Below, piece after piece: positions 16,154 through 24,646 of a stretch of DNA of 64,000 nucleotides. Numbering within the stretch: the stretch's first letter is position 1; each line of letters begins with the position of its first letter. A model generated the notes under the pieces. The model worked only from the letters and a program-made list of their open reading frames with translations, did no database searches and was not told the DNA's origin. Made by a program: the position numbers and the translations under genes. Source of the stretch: Aurantiacibacter xanthus (GTDB lineage Bacteria > Pseudomonadota > Alphaproteobacteria > Sphingomonadales > Sphingomonadaceae); assembly GCF_003584015.1 (NCBI RefSeq), contig NZ_QXFM01000111.1:1-64000 (forward strand), read 5' to 3'.

Positions 16154-17071
16154 TCACCTTCTTGTCGGGTCGTATTTGAGCAGGGCCTGGGCGCAGTCGA
16201 GGAAGCGCGCGCCGGCGCGCAAAGTGGCGAACCAGTCGTCGATACGCTTGGCGTCCGGCAGAGGGCACAGGCCGCAAAAGTCCATGAAGCCCATTTCCAT
16301 GCCATGGCGGCCGATATCGTCGAGTTCTCGCGCGAACTGGTCGAAGGGTACGAGGGTCAGCGGCGGCAGGGTTGCGCATTCCTCGATGCCGGGGACATAT
16401 TCGCAGACCGTCTCGAAGTCGAAATGCCAGGCGCTGCGTTTCGGATCGCATTTGCCGAGCGCTGCATGGGCGTCGTGAAGTTCGGCGAGGAGCTGGCGCA
16501 AGCGTGCCGGGAGACGTGAGGGCCGCGCGGCATTGTCCGCGATCATCCATTCGGGGCGCCGCGCGTTCATCGTCGACGGCAATGTCATCTCGCTGTTTTC
16601 GATTTCGTCGGCGCCGTACATGTCGATCATGCTCTGGCGGGCGGCTTCATCGTCGGTCTCGCCTTCCCAATAGTACATCGAGACTTCTTCGAAGAGGTCG
16701 TCGTATCCGAAGATCGGAAGAGCGCGGCCCAGCGTCTGCCCAAGCGCCTTGTAGACAGTGGCGCGCCAACGGATCGGGGCATCACCGGTTTCGATCCAGC
16801 CAAGGTCAATCTGGCCCAGGCTATCGCAGACGACTGCGATTGCAGGCGGTCCGTGATCGTCACCGTGAAGAACAACCGTGCGTAGCTCGACCATGTCGAC
16901 GGGGCCGAGGATTTCGTGAACCGCCTTGCTGAAGACCCGTTCGATATGGCGGCGCGCTTCCGGACGCGTGAAGCTTTGCGTCTCCGCAGTGCGCGCCGCG
17001 ACCCATTGACCGATCAGCTTGTGGTGCGGCGCCAGCGGTCCATCGAACAGGACGGGGATATTGTTCGACAC
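16154..17071 (-). CDS. PRTRC system protein F (start uncertain)
   Basis: About 306 residues from a GTG at 17071. The body (NIPVLFDGPLAPHHKLIGQW, AVVCDSLGQIDLGWIETGDA, YDDLFEEVSMYYWEGETDDE) sits in the slot between proteins C and B that protein F occupies in PRTRC cassettes. The same frame is open back to 17248, but the stretch before 17071 is Pro/Arg-rich and overlaps the 74-residue ORF at 17094-17318, so it is unlikely to be translated. Either F starts at this weakly preceded GTG, or a frameshift split an N-terminal segment off. The end residues include zinc-ligand-like Cys (GFMDFCGLCP). Confidence 0.68.
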   Translation of the reverse strand: MSNNIPVLFDGPLAPHHKLIGQWVAARTAETQSFTRPEARRHIERVFSKAVHEILGPVDMVELRTVVLHGDDHGPPAIAVVCDSLGQIDLGWIETGDAPIRWRATVYKALGQTLGRALPIFGYDDLFEEVSMYYWEGETDDEAARQSMIDMYGADEIENSEMTLPSTMNARRPEWMIADNAARPSRLPARLRQLLAELHDAHAALGKCDPKRSAWHFDFETVCEYVPGIEECATLPPLTLVPFDQFARELDDIGRHGMEMGFMDFCGLCPLPDAKRIDDWFATLRAGARFLDCAQALLKYDPTRR

Positions 17072-17093
17072 CGCGGGTGACCGCCCGACAAGA

Positions 17094-17318
17094 TTAGCCG
17101 AGCGGCGGGAGTGCAAGTCCCGTGGGGGCGGGGATCGGTTCGGAGATACCATGCCCGGCCAGGGCTGGATTGGTGGCGACCCGCGCATGGAGGGTCTGGG
17201 CCTTGATGCTGCAGGCGGGGAGCTGGGTTCCAGGAGGATTGCCGTCATCGCATTCGATCCATTCGAGCAGGGATTTGCGGGGCGCGGGCGGTATGGGTGC
17301 GGGCTTGCGGCGCGCCAT
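17094..17318 (-). CDS. 74-residue ORF between PRTRC C and F, possible displaced N-terminus of F
   Basis: Its ATG lies two bases after the stop of protein C, so it is well placed for coupled translation. The product is Pro-rich (MARRKPAPIPPAPRKSLLEW at the start, PIPAPTGLALPPLG at the end). Its final LALPPLG resembles the LPxL...IP start of protein F family members, whereas NIPVLFDG of F follows in another frame just downstream. This suggests either a small independent gene or a frameshift near 17075-17100. It is not recognised as a family of its own. Confidence 0.45.
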   Translation of the reverse strand: MARRKPAPIPPAPRKSLLEWIECDDGNPPGTQLPACSIKAQTLHARVATNPALAGHGISEPIPAPTGLALPPLG

Positions 17319-17320
17319 AC

Positions 17321-17527
17321 TCAGCCCTTTGTCCCGACGGCGCGGCGATATTCGGTGACATGGACGCCTCCGACCACGCCGGCATCGACGATCTCTGCGT
17401 TGATAATCGCGGGATAGAGTGTCGCATGGTAGGTGCGCAGGGCGTTCGGCTCGGCCGCGAGGTGCGGAGGCACGGGGAGGTCAATGCCATCGTAGCGGTA
17501 GGCGCGTTCGAGATGATTGATCTGCAT
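17321..17527 (-). CDS. PRTRC system protein C
   Basis: A 68-residue protein, MQINHLERAYRYDGIDLPVP... with CAGGAGA before the ATG. Its short length, the F.Y.G..LPDP-like segment (RAYRYDGIDLPVPPHLAA) and the ending that includes YPAIINAEIVDAGV and VHVTEYRRAVGTKG agree with PRTRC protein C, which has a ubiquitin-like beta-grasp look. It lies between E and the 74-residue ORF. If the cassette performs a conjugation reaction with ThiF and the JAB protein, this would be the natural substrate; that is speculative, and the C-terminus is not a free Gly-Gly. Confidence 0.78.
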   Translation of the reverse strand: MQINHLERAYRYDGIDLPVPPHLAAEPNALRTYHATLYPAIINAEIVDAGVVGGVHVTEYRRAVGTKG

Positions 17528-17570
17528 TAGGGTCTCCTGACTGCTGGTTGTCGAAACGGATGGTGAGGGA

Positions 17571-17999
17571 TCAGAACAGGCTCGCAGGCTCGTCCGCTTT
17601 CGCGTCCGCGGGCGGAGAGGCCGGAGCCGGGGCTTTGGCCGCGGGGCTGGATGCCGGGATCTTGGGGGTCGAGGCTGATTTCGCCTTCGCTGCTTCGATC
17701 GCGGCCGTCTTGGCGGCTTCGGCGACCTCGCGCTGTCCTGCCAGCTGGTCAGCGAGCGTCTTGCGCGCGGCGATGAGCTGACCGAGTGCTCCTTCGGATC
17801 CCCTGGCGAGTTCGGCATCGATCTCGGTCGCGCTTGCCGTAATGGCGATCGGGCGTGTCTCGCTTTTGTCGAGAGTGTCGCTGGCGCCTTCAGCCTTGCG
17901 GGGGATGATGGTCAGGGTGACGGTGTCGTCAGGTCCTGCGACAAGATCGAAGCTGAGCGAATAGCGGGCGAGCAGCGGCAGCAGGCTTGTGACAAGCAT
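17571..17999 (-). CDS. PRTRC system protein E
   Basis: A 142-residue protein. The N-terminal 45 residues (MLVTSLLPLLARYSLSFDLV, then TVTLTIIPRK) form the conserved part of PRTRC protein E. The rest is an Ala/Pro/Lys-rich, coiled-coil-prone and probably disordered tail (AIEAAKAKSASTPKIPASSP). It lies between parB and protein C. Its function is unknown. Confidence 0.8.
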   Translation of the reverse strand: MLVTSLLPLLARYSLSFDLVAGPDDTVTLTIIPRKAEGASDTLDKSETRPIAITASATEIDAELARGSEGALGQLIAARKTLADQLAGQREVAEAAKTAAIEAAKAKSASTPKIPASSPAAKAPAPASPPADAKADEPASLF

Positions 18000-18036
18000 G
18001 GTGTTCAGTCCTTTCGTGTGGGGATCGGGAGGGTAA

Positions 18037-19677
18037 TCAGGCGACGAATTCGGCGACGCGCGCGGGGGCTTCCTCGGGAACGGGTGTTGGGGCCGGCGGC
18101 GGGCCATAGATGCTGTCGAGAGTCATTGCGCCGGGCAGTCGTCCGGCCCAGTCGAACCCACTGCGGTTGAGCATACCGGTGATGAGTTCGGTCTTCTTGG
18201 AGGCGAGAAGCTTGGCGAAAGCCTTCGCGCCGATGTGGGCAACGAGGCCGCATTCCTGGGCGATGAAGCTGAGTTCGTCCTTGGTGTACCGCTCGAGAAA
18301 GGATTGATCGGCCTGCCAGCTGTCGCGCAGATCGACCTGGAACACGCGTGCGAGATCGGCGACGTGGCTGAAGCTGAGGACGTCCTTGGCATAAGCGGCG
18401 CCAATGACGGACAAGACGTTCGCCGAGCGGGCATCGTTCAGCGCCTGGATCTGAGCGATCTTTTCCGCATAATCGAGATCCGGGAAAGTCTCGCCGACCA
18501 GGAAACCTGCGCGCGATGTCAGCGTTTCGGCCTTGATCTGTGCAAGGCTGCCCGACATCGCCGCAACAAGGATGGTCGTCCGGGCGTGATCGGTATTGCC
18601 GGCAAGCGCGCGCGCAAGGGCGGTTCGCCATGTCGCTTCTCGAAATTCCTTCGTGCGTGCGGCGATCGATTTGGCGGTCACACCGGGCTTCGGGGAGCTT
18701 TGCGTCGCTTTCACCGGAGTGGCCGGAGCAAGCGTCGGCGATGGATTGGCTTCGGACTGTGCCGAAGGTGGCTCGCCCTCCCCTTCCCCATGCTGCGAAG
18801 TCGCGGACGGCACGGTATCGGTATCCGTATCGGCGGGCGGCGCCCCGTCATCATTAGGCGATCTTGCGAGCGCAGCCCTTGCCGCGGCTTCAGCCTGCGC
18901 TTCTTTCTCAAACCGGATCACCTCGGCGGCTTCGGTCTTGAGCTGGAAGCATCCGGCATTGGTGCAATAGCCGTCGTCGACATGGGTCTCGAAGAGCGCG
19001 CGCTGGGTTGCGGAATTATAGGGGCACCTGGTGCATTCACTTTTGTCAAAACAGGCGGACGCAAGGTCCTGTGTCACACGCTTGAGAAGCTCCTGTGTCT
19101 TGGCGACGTCGAGCTGGGCCGTAAGGATGGTTTCGAGAGCCTTGTCCTGCTTGTCCTTCGGCACCGCGGCGAGCAGTTCGGCATGGCCGACCTTGATCCG
19201 GCGTTCATCCAGCGCGGTTTTGACCGGTTCGGATAGTTCCGCGAGGGCAAGCCGGCGATCGAACATGGTGCGTGACCATCCCAGACGCTTTGCGGCTTCC
19301 GCGCGGTCACCATGACATGCGGCAAGGACGCGCACGGCGGCATCGGCCTGTTCGGTCTCCGATGCGTTGTCGCGATCGTGGTTCTCTGCGATTGCCGCTT
19401 CGAGGGCTTCCTGATCGGTCATGTCGCGAATGACGACCGGGATTTCGCCTTCCGGGCCGTAAACCTCGAGTGAGGCCCGATAACGCCGCTCGCCGGCAAC
19501 GATAGCGAAGAACCCTTCCTTTGGTCGGAGCAGGATGGGCTGCAAGACGCCGCGCCGACGGATCGACGCCACGAGTTCCTCATGCTTGGCTCGGTCGAAA
19601 TAGCGGCGCGGATTATCTCCTTTGACGATTTTGGAAAGCGGCAGGGTGATTTCGGGACTGGGTTCTAGTGCGTCCAA
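18037..19677 (-). CDS. PRTRC system ParB family protein
   Basis: A 546-residue protein starting at TTG 19677, with AGGAGA 8 bp upstream. The N-terminal ParB/sulfiredoxin fold (residues about 13-95) includes LPLSKIVKGDNPRRYFD, VLQPILLRP and the CTP-binding-type GERRYRASLEV. The HTH region follows (GDRAEAAKRLGWSRTMFDRR). Four Cys around 213-247 (CFDKSECTRCPYNSAT, CTNAGCF) could bind zinc. The middle is Pro/Ala/Ser-rich, then comes a conserved C-terminal domain. It is larger than chromosomal ParB (about 290 residues), as in other PRTRC ParB proteins. It heads the cassette and may act in plasmid maintenance separately from parA at 24.6 kb. Confidence 0.85.
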   Translation of the reverse strand: MDALEPSPEITLPLSKIVKGDNPRRYFDRAKHEELVASIRRRGVLQPILLRPKEGFFAIVAGERRYRASLEVYGPEGEIPVVIRDMTDQEALEAAIAENHDRDNASETEQADAAVRVLAACHGDRAEAAKRLGWSRTMFDRRLALAELSEPVKTALDERRIKVGHAELLAAVPKDKQDKALETILTAQLDVAKTQELLKRVTQDLASACFDKSECTRCPYNSATQRALFETHVDDGYCTNAGCFQLKTEAAEVIRFEKEAQAEAAARAALARSPNDDGAPPADTDTDTVPSATSQHGEGEGEPPSAQSEANPSPTLAPATPVKATQSSPKPGVTAKSIAARTKEFREATWRTALARALAGNTDHARTTILVAAMSGSLAQIKAETLTSRAGFLVGETFPDLDYAEKIAQIQALNDARSANVLSVIGAAYAKDVLSFSHVADLARVFQVDLRDSWQADQSFLERYTKDELSFIAQECGLVAHIGAKAFAKLLASKKTELITGMLNRSGFDWAGRLPGAMTLDSIYGPPPAPTPVPEEAPARVAEFVA

Positions 19678-19848
19678 GACACGTCTCCTTGCGGAATGTC
19701 GCGGACCCGTCCTTCACGGCCGTGCGCCTTCATTCCGGCGAGTCCATTCCGCTCCCCTCCCCCTTGCCTTTCGTGGCCCATCGGGCCTCAGGCCAGGTTG
19801 GTCGTTTTCGTGTGTTTGGAAAAAATGATGGCGAGCCAGGCCGCGGCT

Positions 19849-21132
19849 TCAGCCGCTGGTGATCAAATCCAGCAGACGTGCGTGCAGTAAGCCGTTGCGA
19901 AGTTCAGCGTCATTGATATCGATGACTGGGCCGATCTTTTCCATGCGCGGATGCGTGATCGCCTTGGCGTCGCGGTAGGCGTCTGTGTCGAAGCCCATCG
20001 CCTCGACTATGGCGATACGGTTCTCGCCGGTTTCACGAGAGTATGTTTCGATGATGAAGTCGGGCCGGCAGTTCCCAACGGGTGTCTGGATATCGAACAA
20101 GGGCTTGGTGATCGCGCTGTCGTAATAATGTTCGTCGAGCCGGTGCTGGATCCGCAGGAGATCGCGCAAGACGGTGCGTTCGAAATCGGAATCGACCGGT
20201 ATGAAGCGCTGGCCGGAATAGATGGGCTGGGCGTAAGCGCGCAGCGGCGCGTAGCCTTTCACCTGCGGCAGCTCGCCGATGACGATCAGTGCCAGATAGG
20301 GGCCGGCGACGGGTGTGCCATGGATCGATGGGTGCTGGATGCGGGTCGCGATCTCGATCGGATCGCAGCCGGCGGCATGGATGATATTGCCCTCGATGCT
20401 GTTGGCAAACAGCAGGAGGAAACCTTGCGGCGCGTGTCCGCGTGGCCAACGGGGAGCAAGCGCGCGAATACCGGCATAGACGCGCCGGTGCCGGAAGGCC
20501 GAACCGTGCGTCCATAGCACCCTCGCCAACTCGACGCCTGGGGCAACTTCGATATGAGCGGCGACCTGCTGGATTGCGGCAAATTCGCTGGCGATGCCCC
20601 GTTCGTCACTGGGCGACAGCATGGCCTGGTTGCGACCTGCAAGATCGAGTAGTCGCCACATCAACCGGGCAAGCCGCGGGATATGTGGTTGGCGAATACG
20701 TCCGCTCGCGCTGTCGTCGGGTGCGCGCGCGAGACGAACCGGAGCCCTCTTCAGCACCGAGAAATAGCCATCGAGACGGTCGACTGGCCGAACCGGATCG
20801 GCAGCCGCCATGTGTCCGGGAGCGGCCTGGGCATGGAAGAATGGACAATCGAGGCGATGTTCGGGTCTTCCCGGACCCGTCAGACGTCTGAGGTAGAAAG
20901 TTTCCGCTTCGCTGAGATAGGCCGGGGTCATCAGCGGCGGAGCGACTTGCGCGCCCAGGCAGTCGCAAGCGATCCACATGTCGCCGAGCCTAGCCTGTTC
21001 GACGAGCACCACGCCGGCTTCTTCGTCGTCGTGATTGCCCTTTCCGACGTACCATCGCACGAGCGCGTTGCGCACGATCGGATCGATCGGGATACGTTGG
21101 TGCCCCCTGCCCCCGCGATCAACCAGCCACAT
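19849..21132 (-). CDS. plasmid-conserved protein with Cys pairs and a PD-(D/E)XK-like C-terminus
   Basis: A 427-residue protein. Near the N-terminus are paired Cys (IACDCLGA about 54-61, and RLDCPFFHA near 97). The C-terminal third has VGNCRPDFIIETYSRETGEN followed by RIAIVEAMGFD, a layout (D ... E-x-A/K) similar to PD-(D/E)XK nuclease folds, although the Lys is not conserved. DUF1173-type proteins of alphaproteobacterial plasmids look similar, but the family assignment is tentative. It lies upstream of parB after a 171-bp spacer. Its role is unknown. Confidence 0.55.
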   Translation of the reverse strand: MWLVDRGGRGHQRIPIDPIVRNALVRWYVGKGNHDDEEAGVVLVEQARLGDMWIACDCLGAQVAPPLMTPAYLSEAETFYLRRLTGPGRPEHRLDCPFFHAQAAPGHMAAADPVRPVDRLDGYFSVLKRAPVRLARAPDDSASGRIRQPHIPRLARLMWRLLDLAGRNQAMLSPSDERGIASEFAAIQQVAAHIEVAPGVELARVLWTHGSAFRHRRVYAGIRALAPRWPRGHAPQGFLLLFANSIEGNIIHAAGCDPIEIATRIQHPSIHGTPVAGPYLALIVIGELPQVKGYAPLRAYAQPIYSGQRFIPVDSDFERTVLRDLLRIQHRLDEHYYDSAITKPLFDIQTPVGNCRPDFIIETYSRETGENRIAIVEAMGFDTDAYRDAKAITHPRMEKIGPVIDINDAELRNGLLHARLLDLITSG

Positions 21133-21321
21133 GGAACGATCCAGGGCGACATCGGGGGCATGCCGCTGATCCTGTCAGCATGCACATTCTCCTGTCCACT
21201 GGCGTTCGGTGAGGAGCATAGCACATGGCGTATCGCCTGATAACGGTCTGGAGGAAGTTGCTCTGGTCGATTGGCCCTGTTCGTGATATGTTCCTATTTT
21301 TGCTTGTCTAGGAGATGTCAC

Positions 21322-21795
21322 ATGAGCAGCCCGAAGAAACTGCCTGGCCGGATCGATATCGACATCACGCTTGTCGATGCGTCGCTGGATCATGTGCAGC
21401 GTCCGGAGCGCCGGGCGATTGCGGCGCTGTCGATCGGTGTCGAAGCGAACGACGCGTATTACTCTGTGGTGGAGCTGCTCGAGGCTGTGCATCTTGTCGG
21501 TACCCGCCATCCAGATGGTCGGCGAAAGCTGGGCCGGATTCTGGGAGAGCGAGGCGATGATTACCAGCGTTCGATCTATTATGCGCTCGCCGGACGCGGT
21601 GCGTCCCATATGCTCGACGATCTCGACTGGCTTGCCGGGATACTCAAGACACGGGGCAGTGTAGCCCGTCACCATCCCGTGAGCGATCCGATCTCACCCT
21701 ATGTATCGCCGGAACCGGATGGCCCGGTCGGCCTGTTCACACCGTCTTTTCCACTTGGTCGATCGTGGCGGACATTTCGGGCGCCAGCTGGTTGA
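21322..21795 (+). CDS. hypothetical protein
   Basis: A 157-residue ORF on the plus strand with AGGAG about 9 bp before the ATG at 21322. The sequence is mostly helical (RPERRAIAALSIGVEANDAY, YSVVELLEAVHLVGTRH, DDYQRSIYYALAGRGASHML), with a less ordered Pro-rich C-terminus. It has no recognised domain, signal or membrane segment. It is divergent from the 19849-21132 gene and convergent with the small minus-strand ORF at 21828-22022. Confidence 0.5.
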   Translation: MSSPKKLPGRIDIDITLVDASLDHVQRPERRAIAALSIGVEANDAYYSVVELLEAVHLVGTRHPDGRRKLGRILGERGDDYQRSIYYALAGRGASHMLDDLDWLAGILKTRGSVARHHPVSDPISPYVSPEPDGPVGLFTPSFPLGRSWRTFRAPAG

Positions 21796-21827
21796 GAGAA
21801 TAGAGGGTTTCCGGGCGGGGTATTTTG

Positions 21828-22022
21828 TCACGGCATGACCTGTGCAGCAATCTCGGCGTTTTTGTCTGGGGTTGCGGTGACCAGGAATGGCTGTTCGACA
21901 AGACCGGTTCGTACGATGGTCTGGGGATAGCCGGCCCGCTCGCTCCGACGGCAGGCATATTCCCAGGCGCGCTGGAAGCTGTTGAGTTTGCGCTCGGCGG
22001 AGGTTTCCGACGTGGTCGGCAT
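21828..22022 (-). CDS. small hypothetical protein
   Basis: A 64-residue ORF (MPTTSETSAERKLNSFQRAW at the start, YPQTIVRTGLVEQPFLVTAT later). GAAAGG is at a fair distance before the ATG, and one of the recurrent purine-rich leaders lies upstream, as for most backbone genes. The basic, helical N-terminus could bind nucleic acid. No family is recognised. It is preferred over the overlapping 21694-22038 reading frame, which is Arg/Pro-rich noise. Confidence 0.42.
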   Translation of the reverse strand: MPTTSETSAERKLNSFQRAWEYACRRSERAGYPQTIVRTGLVEQPFLVTATPDKNAEIAAQVMP

Positions 22023-22468
22023 AGCAGGGGCCTTTCATCAGAGTAAGGGGTGAGGGATTGTCGCAAACCCTGCGTTGGGCAGTGAATCGCCCTCCCCCCT
22101 CCCCTACTTGGACCTTGACGTCGCTCGAAGCGCGTTATGAGAGGAATACCGTGGCGGACAGCGCCAGCTGATAGCCCTGATAGCCGCGTTACGTCGCAAA
22201 CGGAGGTGGAGGCAATGTACGCTGCGATGGTCGACAGTTTGCTGCCTCTAGCATAATCAAAGTGCCAGGGCCGTTGTTTGATGCGCTGTGGGTTACGGTG
22301 TCCGATTGGGCAGGCCGGTGGTGTCTGGAACGAACCTCGCGGTTGCATCCCTCTTAAAGAATCATCTTATAAAAACGCCCAAGCGGAGCGCGGGAGCTTC
22401 TATAGATTCAGGATTCTAAGATTCAGGGCCATTTAGTCGTTGAAACTCAATGCGTTGATATGCCTCTA
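22023..22468. other. intergenic region before the iteron array
   Basis: No supportable gene in about 445 bp. It holds one copy of the purine-rich leader (22090-22107, read on the minus strand). A locally A/T-richer stretch lies at 22355-22450, with a short direct repeat (GATTCAGG at about 22405 and again near 22422). The A/T-rich stretch directly before the iterons is a candidate DNA-unwinding element of the replication origin. I saw no perfect DnaA box. Confidence 0.4.
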
Positions 22469-23059
22469 TATGAGCCGGTGGGGGCTTTAGCGTGAGCGCG
22501 AGGGGGCTTTAATGCGAGCGGAAGGGGGCAACTAAATGAGCGTCCGGGGGTTAATGTGAGCGATTGGGGGTGGCCGGGATTCGATATGAAGTGGCCTTTG
22601 GAAGGGCTTGATTCAGCCCAATGAATCGTTTTGTTGGCCGACTGTGCTGGATTTGGGGTCGATTTTGAGGGCGATGGTGGCGGTCGGGATTGGCTGACGC
22701 CGGTCGTGCGGTTCTTTATATGAGTGATCGGGGGCGTCTGGGCTTGCAGTGGTAAGCGGTCAGTCCTTTGGATCGGCGTTTATATGAGTGGACGGGGGAG
22801 CCCCGGAAAACCGATTCGGATCAGCAGCTTGGCGCCGCGTTATTGTGAGTCGCTGGGGGCGCACATTGTTTGGTCTTTCGGCAGCTGAATGATCTAGGCC
22901 AACCGATCGTGTTTATGTGAGGAATCGGGGGCGCTCCTAAACCCGTGTATTTCTGCGGGTTTCGCGGCGCGTTCATGTGAGGACTAGGGGGCTGGTGACA
23001 GAGCGCCCTGCCCTCTTTCATGAGGCGGCGGGGGTTCGTCTATGTGAGTAAACGGGGGC
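22469..23059 (+). repeat. replication origin iterons, 12 direct copies
   Basis: Twelve copies of a (T/A)(A/T)TGTGAG-N5-GGGGGC unit on the plus strand. The TGAG core starts at 22471, 22493, 22515 (here CGAG), 22537, 22557, 22721, 22785, 22846, 22918, 22978, 23021 and 23045. The first five are phased at 22, 22, 22 and 20 bp, two helical turns apart. The next group is spaced by about 60-70 bp, and the last two are closer. In every copy the GGGGG begins nine bases after the start of TGAG. The array ends 38 bp before repA, as expected for Rep_3 binding sites controlling replication initiation and repA expression. Confidence 0.88.
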
Positions 23060-23097
23060 GGGTTCTCTTTATGACACGTTGATGGTATGCAACTCAT

Positions 23098-24216
23098 ATG
23101 AAGCTCGATTCGGACATATCGGAAATCGAGGTAACATCAGGGCTGGAGAGTCTGAGCCGGACGCTGCGCGTTGCGGATGTGATTCGCCGCCGTGATCTCG
23201 ATTTTGTAAGCAAACCCGGCGAATTGGTCGAGTCCGAGTTCGAGACCGGCTCGCTTGGCGCTGCTGCGCGCAAAGCTTTTGCGTTGATGCTGCGCAAGGC
23301 TGGTCCGGAAGCCTATGAAGACAAGACGTTCGTTATTACGAAGAAGGAGCTTCGAGGCTCCCACAAGGGTAATGAGCGTATTCAGACCGTGATGGATGAA
23401 TTGCTTCGGGTCATTGTTCGTATTCGGACGACGACGTCGAAGGGTAAACCTGCGGTGATGTCCCAGGCGTTGCTGGCGAGCTGTGTCGAGGAAATTTCCG
23501 AAGACGGGATGAGCGTCGTCGAATTTCAGTTCTCGGATAATTTCAAGCGGGTGTTGCAGCGTTCGGACTATTATGCGCGCGTCAATCTCGGTGTGATGCT
23601 TGCGCTGCAGTCTCGCTATGCTCTCTCCCTTTACGATCTGGGGTGTCTGATCATCAATCGGCAGAACCGGGTGTACAAAATGAAGGTCGATGAACTGCGG
23701 CGGAAGCTTGGAGTTCCTGACGGCAGCTTTAAGAACTTTGCCGAGTTCCGGCGCGATGTGCTGGCGAAGTCGAAGGCGGAGATCGATCAACTGGCGGATT
23801 TCACGGTTGAATGGGAGGAAATCCGGGGATCGGGCCGCGGTCGGCCGGTCGAGGCCGTGAAACTGATGTTTCACCCCAAGGATCTTGAGGATCAGAAGGA
23901 AACCGCGCGCGAATTGGATCGTCCTAGGGTTGGTCGGCGCGCGCGGCGTGAGGGCACGGTGGAGACGATCGCGATCGCGGATCGGCCGAAGATTATCGAG
24001 CGTAAGCCGTTTCCCCGCGATTCCCTGCACTTCTGCCCCGACACGCGTTTGTTGACGATCGTTGCGGATTATGGCGGTGGTTGGGACAAGGATCTCATTG
24101 CGAGCGGGTATCGCAAGACGATGGGGTCTCGATTGGATAACCTGGTTGGGGATGCACTTTACAAGTCGTGGGAGGGGTTTTGTAAATCCTTCGTGCAGCA
24201 ACGTGGGCGTGCATAG
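23098..24216 (+). CDS. repA: replication initiator RepA, Rep_3 family
   Basis: A 372-residue protein. Two winged-helix-type regions are visible. The first covers about 55-190, with FALMLRKAGPEAYEDKTFVI, TKKELRGSHKG and LGVMLALQSRYALSLYDLGC, the last being the classic Rep_3 segment (..L.S.Y...LY..L). The second is VDELRRKLGVPDGSFKNFAE followed by FRRDVLAKSKAEIDQ, also characteristic. It should bind the iterons at 22.47-23.06 kb to start replication and to limit copy number. A mirror-oriented iteron lies just beyond its stop codon. The C-terminal 100 residues (HFCPDTRLLTIVADYGGGWD) are less conserved. Confidence 0.9.
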   Translation: MKLDSDISEIEVTSGLESLSRTLRVADVIRRRDLDFVSKPGELVESEFETGSLGAAARKAFALMLRKAGPEAYEDKTFVITKKELRGSHKGNERIQTVMDELLRVIVRIRTTTSKGKPAVMSQALLASCVEEISEDGMSVVEFQFSDNFKRVLQRSDYYARVNLGVMLALQSRYALSLYDLGCLIINRQNRVYKMKVDELRRKLGVPDGSFKNFAEFRRDVLAKSKAEIDQLADFTVEWEEIRGSGRGRPVEAVKLMFHPKDLEDQKETARELDRPRVGRRARREGTVETIAIADRPKIIERKPFPRDSLHFCPDTRLLTIVADYGGGWDKDLIASGYRKTMGSRLDNLVGDALYKSWEGFCKSFVQQRGRA

Positions 24217-24222
24217 GCCCCT

Positions 24223-24240
24223 GCCCCCAATTACTCACAT
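24223..24240 (-). repeat. single inverted iteron after repA
   Basis: On the minus strand ATGTGAG-TAATT-GGGGGC matches the consensus of the twelve direct iterons exactly. It lies 7 bp after the repA stop, in opposite orientation, between repA and the partition operon. It could allow RepA-mediated handcuffing or control of the convergent parA-side transcript. Confidence 0.8.
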
Positions 24241-24256
24241 AAACGCATCCTGGGCG

Positions 24257-24646
24257 TCAGACCGGCCCCTCCCCTTCGGCGAGATCGAGCAAGGCGATGA
24301 TGCCGTCGGGTAGGCTGAGGTTTCTGGCCTCGCACCAGAGGACTAGTCGGTCACGCTCGGGCTGCGACAGGCGCATAGTGATATGTTTGGTCCGCGCTGG
24401 CCCGCGCATTGGTTTGCGCTTGGGAATTGCGGCGGTTTCGGCTTGGACCTGCGGAAAATAATTCGCCGGGGGCGTTGGCCGGAGCGGTTCCCGGGTTGGG
24501 GATGGGTCGACCGCGGCACCCGCCGGCGGTGTAGACGCGATCAGGCTTTTGAGGCGAGCGGTTGGATCGTCATTCGTTTCGAGGCGCTGCCGGGTTTTGC
24601 CGATGATGTCACCCATGGCCGGAGTTGCGGGTTTGGGTTCAGCCAT
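24257..24646 (-). CDS. small partition partner, candidate ParB-type/RHH protein
   Basis: A 129-residue protein whose start overlaps the 3' end of parA by 8 bp. The N-terminal 85 residues are Pro/Thr-rich and probably flexible. The C-terminal 40 (TKHITMRLSQPERDRLVLWC, then EARNLSLPDGIIALLDLA) look like a ribbon-helix-helix DNA-binding fold: a short beta-strand with I.MRL, then two helices. ParG/Omega-type partner proteins have this architecture, so it probably binds the centromere and stimulates ParA. This is inferred from fold and position only. Confidence 0.65.
   Translation of the reverse strand: MAEPKPATPAMGDIIGKTRQRLETNDDPTARLKSLIASTPPAGAAVDPSPTREPLRPTPPANYFPQVQAETAAIPKRKPMRGPARTKHITMRLSQPERDRLVLWCEARNLSLPDGIIALLDLAEGEGPV

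Noticed and set aside
22469..23059. CRISPR-like array
   Set aside because: Repeat unit is too short (about 17 bp with a variable centre) and spacing is irregular after the first five. Position before a Rep_3 gene makes iterons the better reading.
23137..24201. 354-residue minus-strand ORF over repA
   Set aside because: Antisense shadow of repA; composition is His/Arg/Pro-rich, with no ribosome site.
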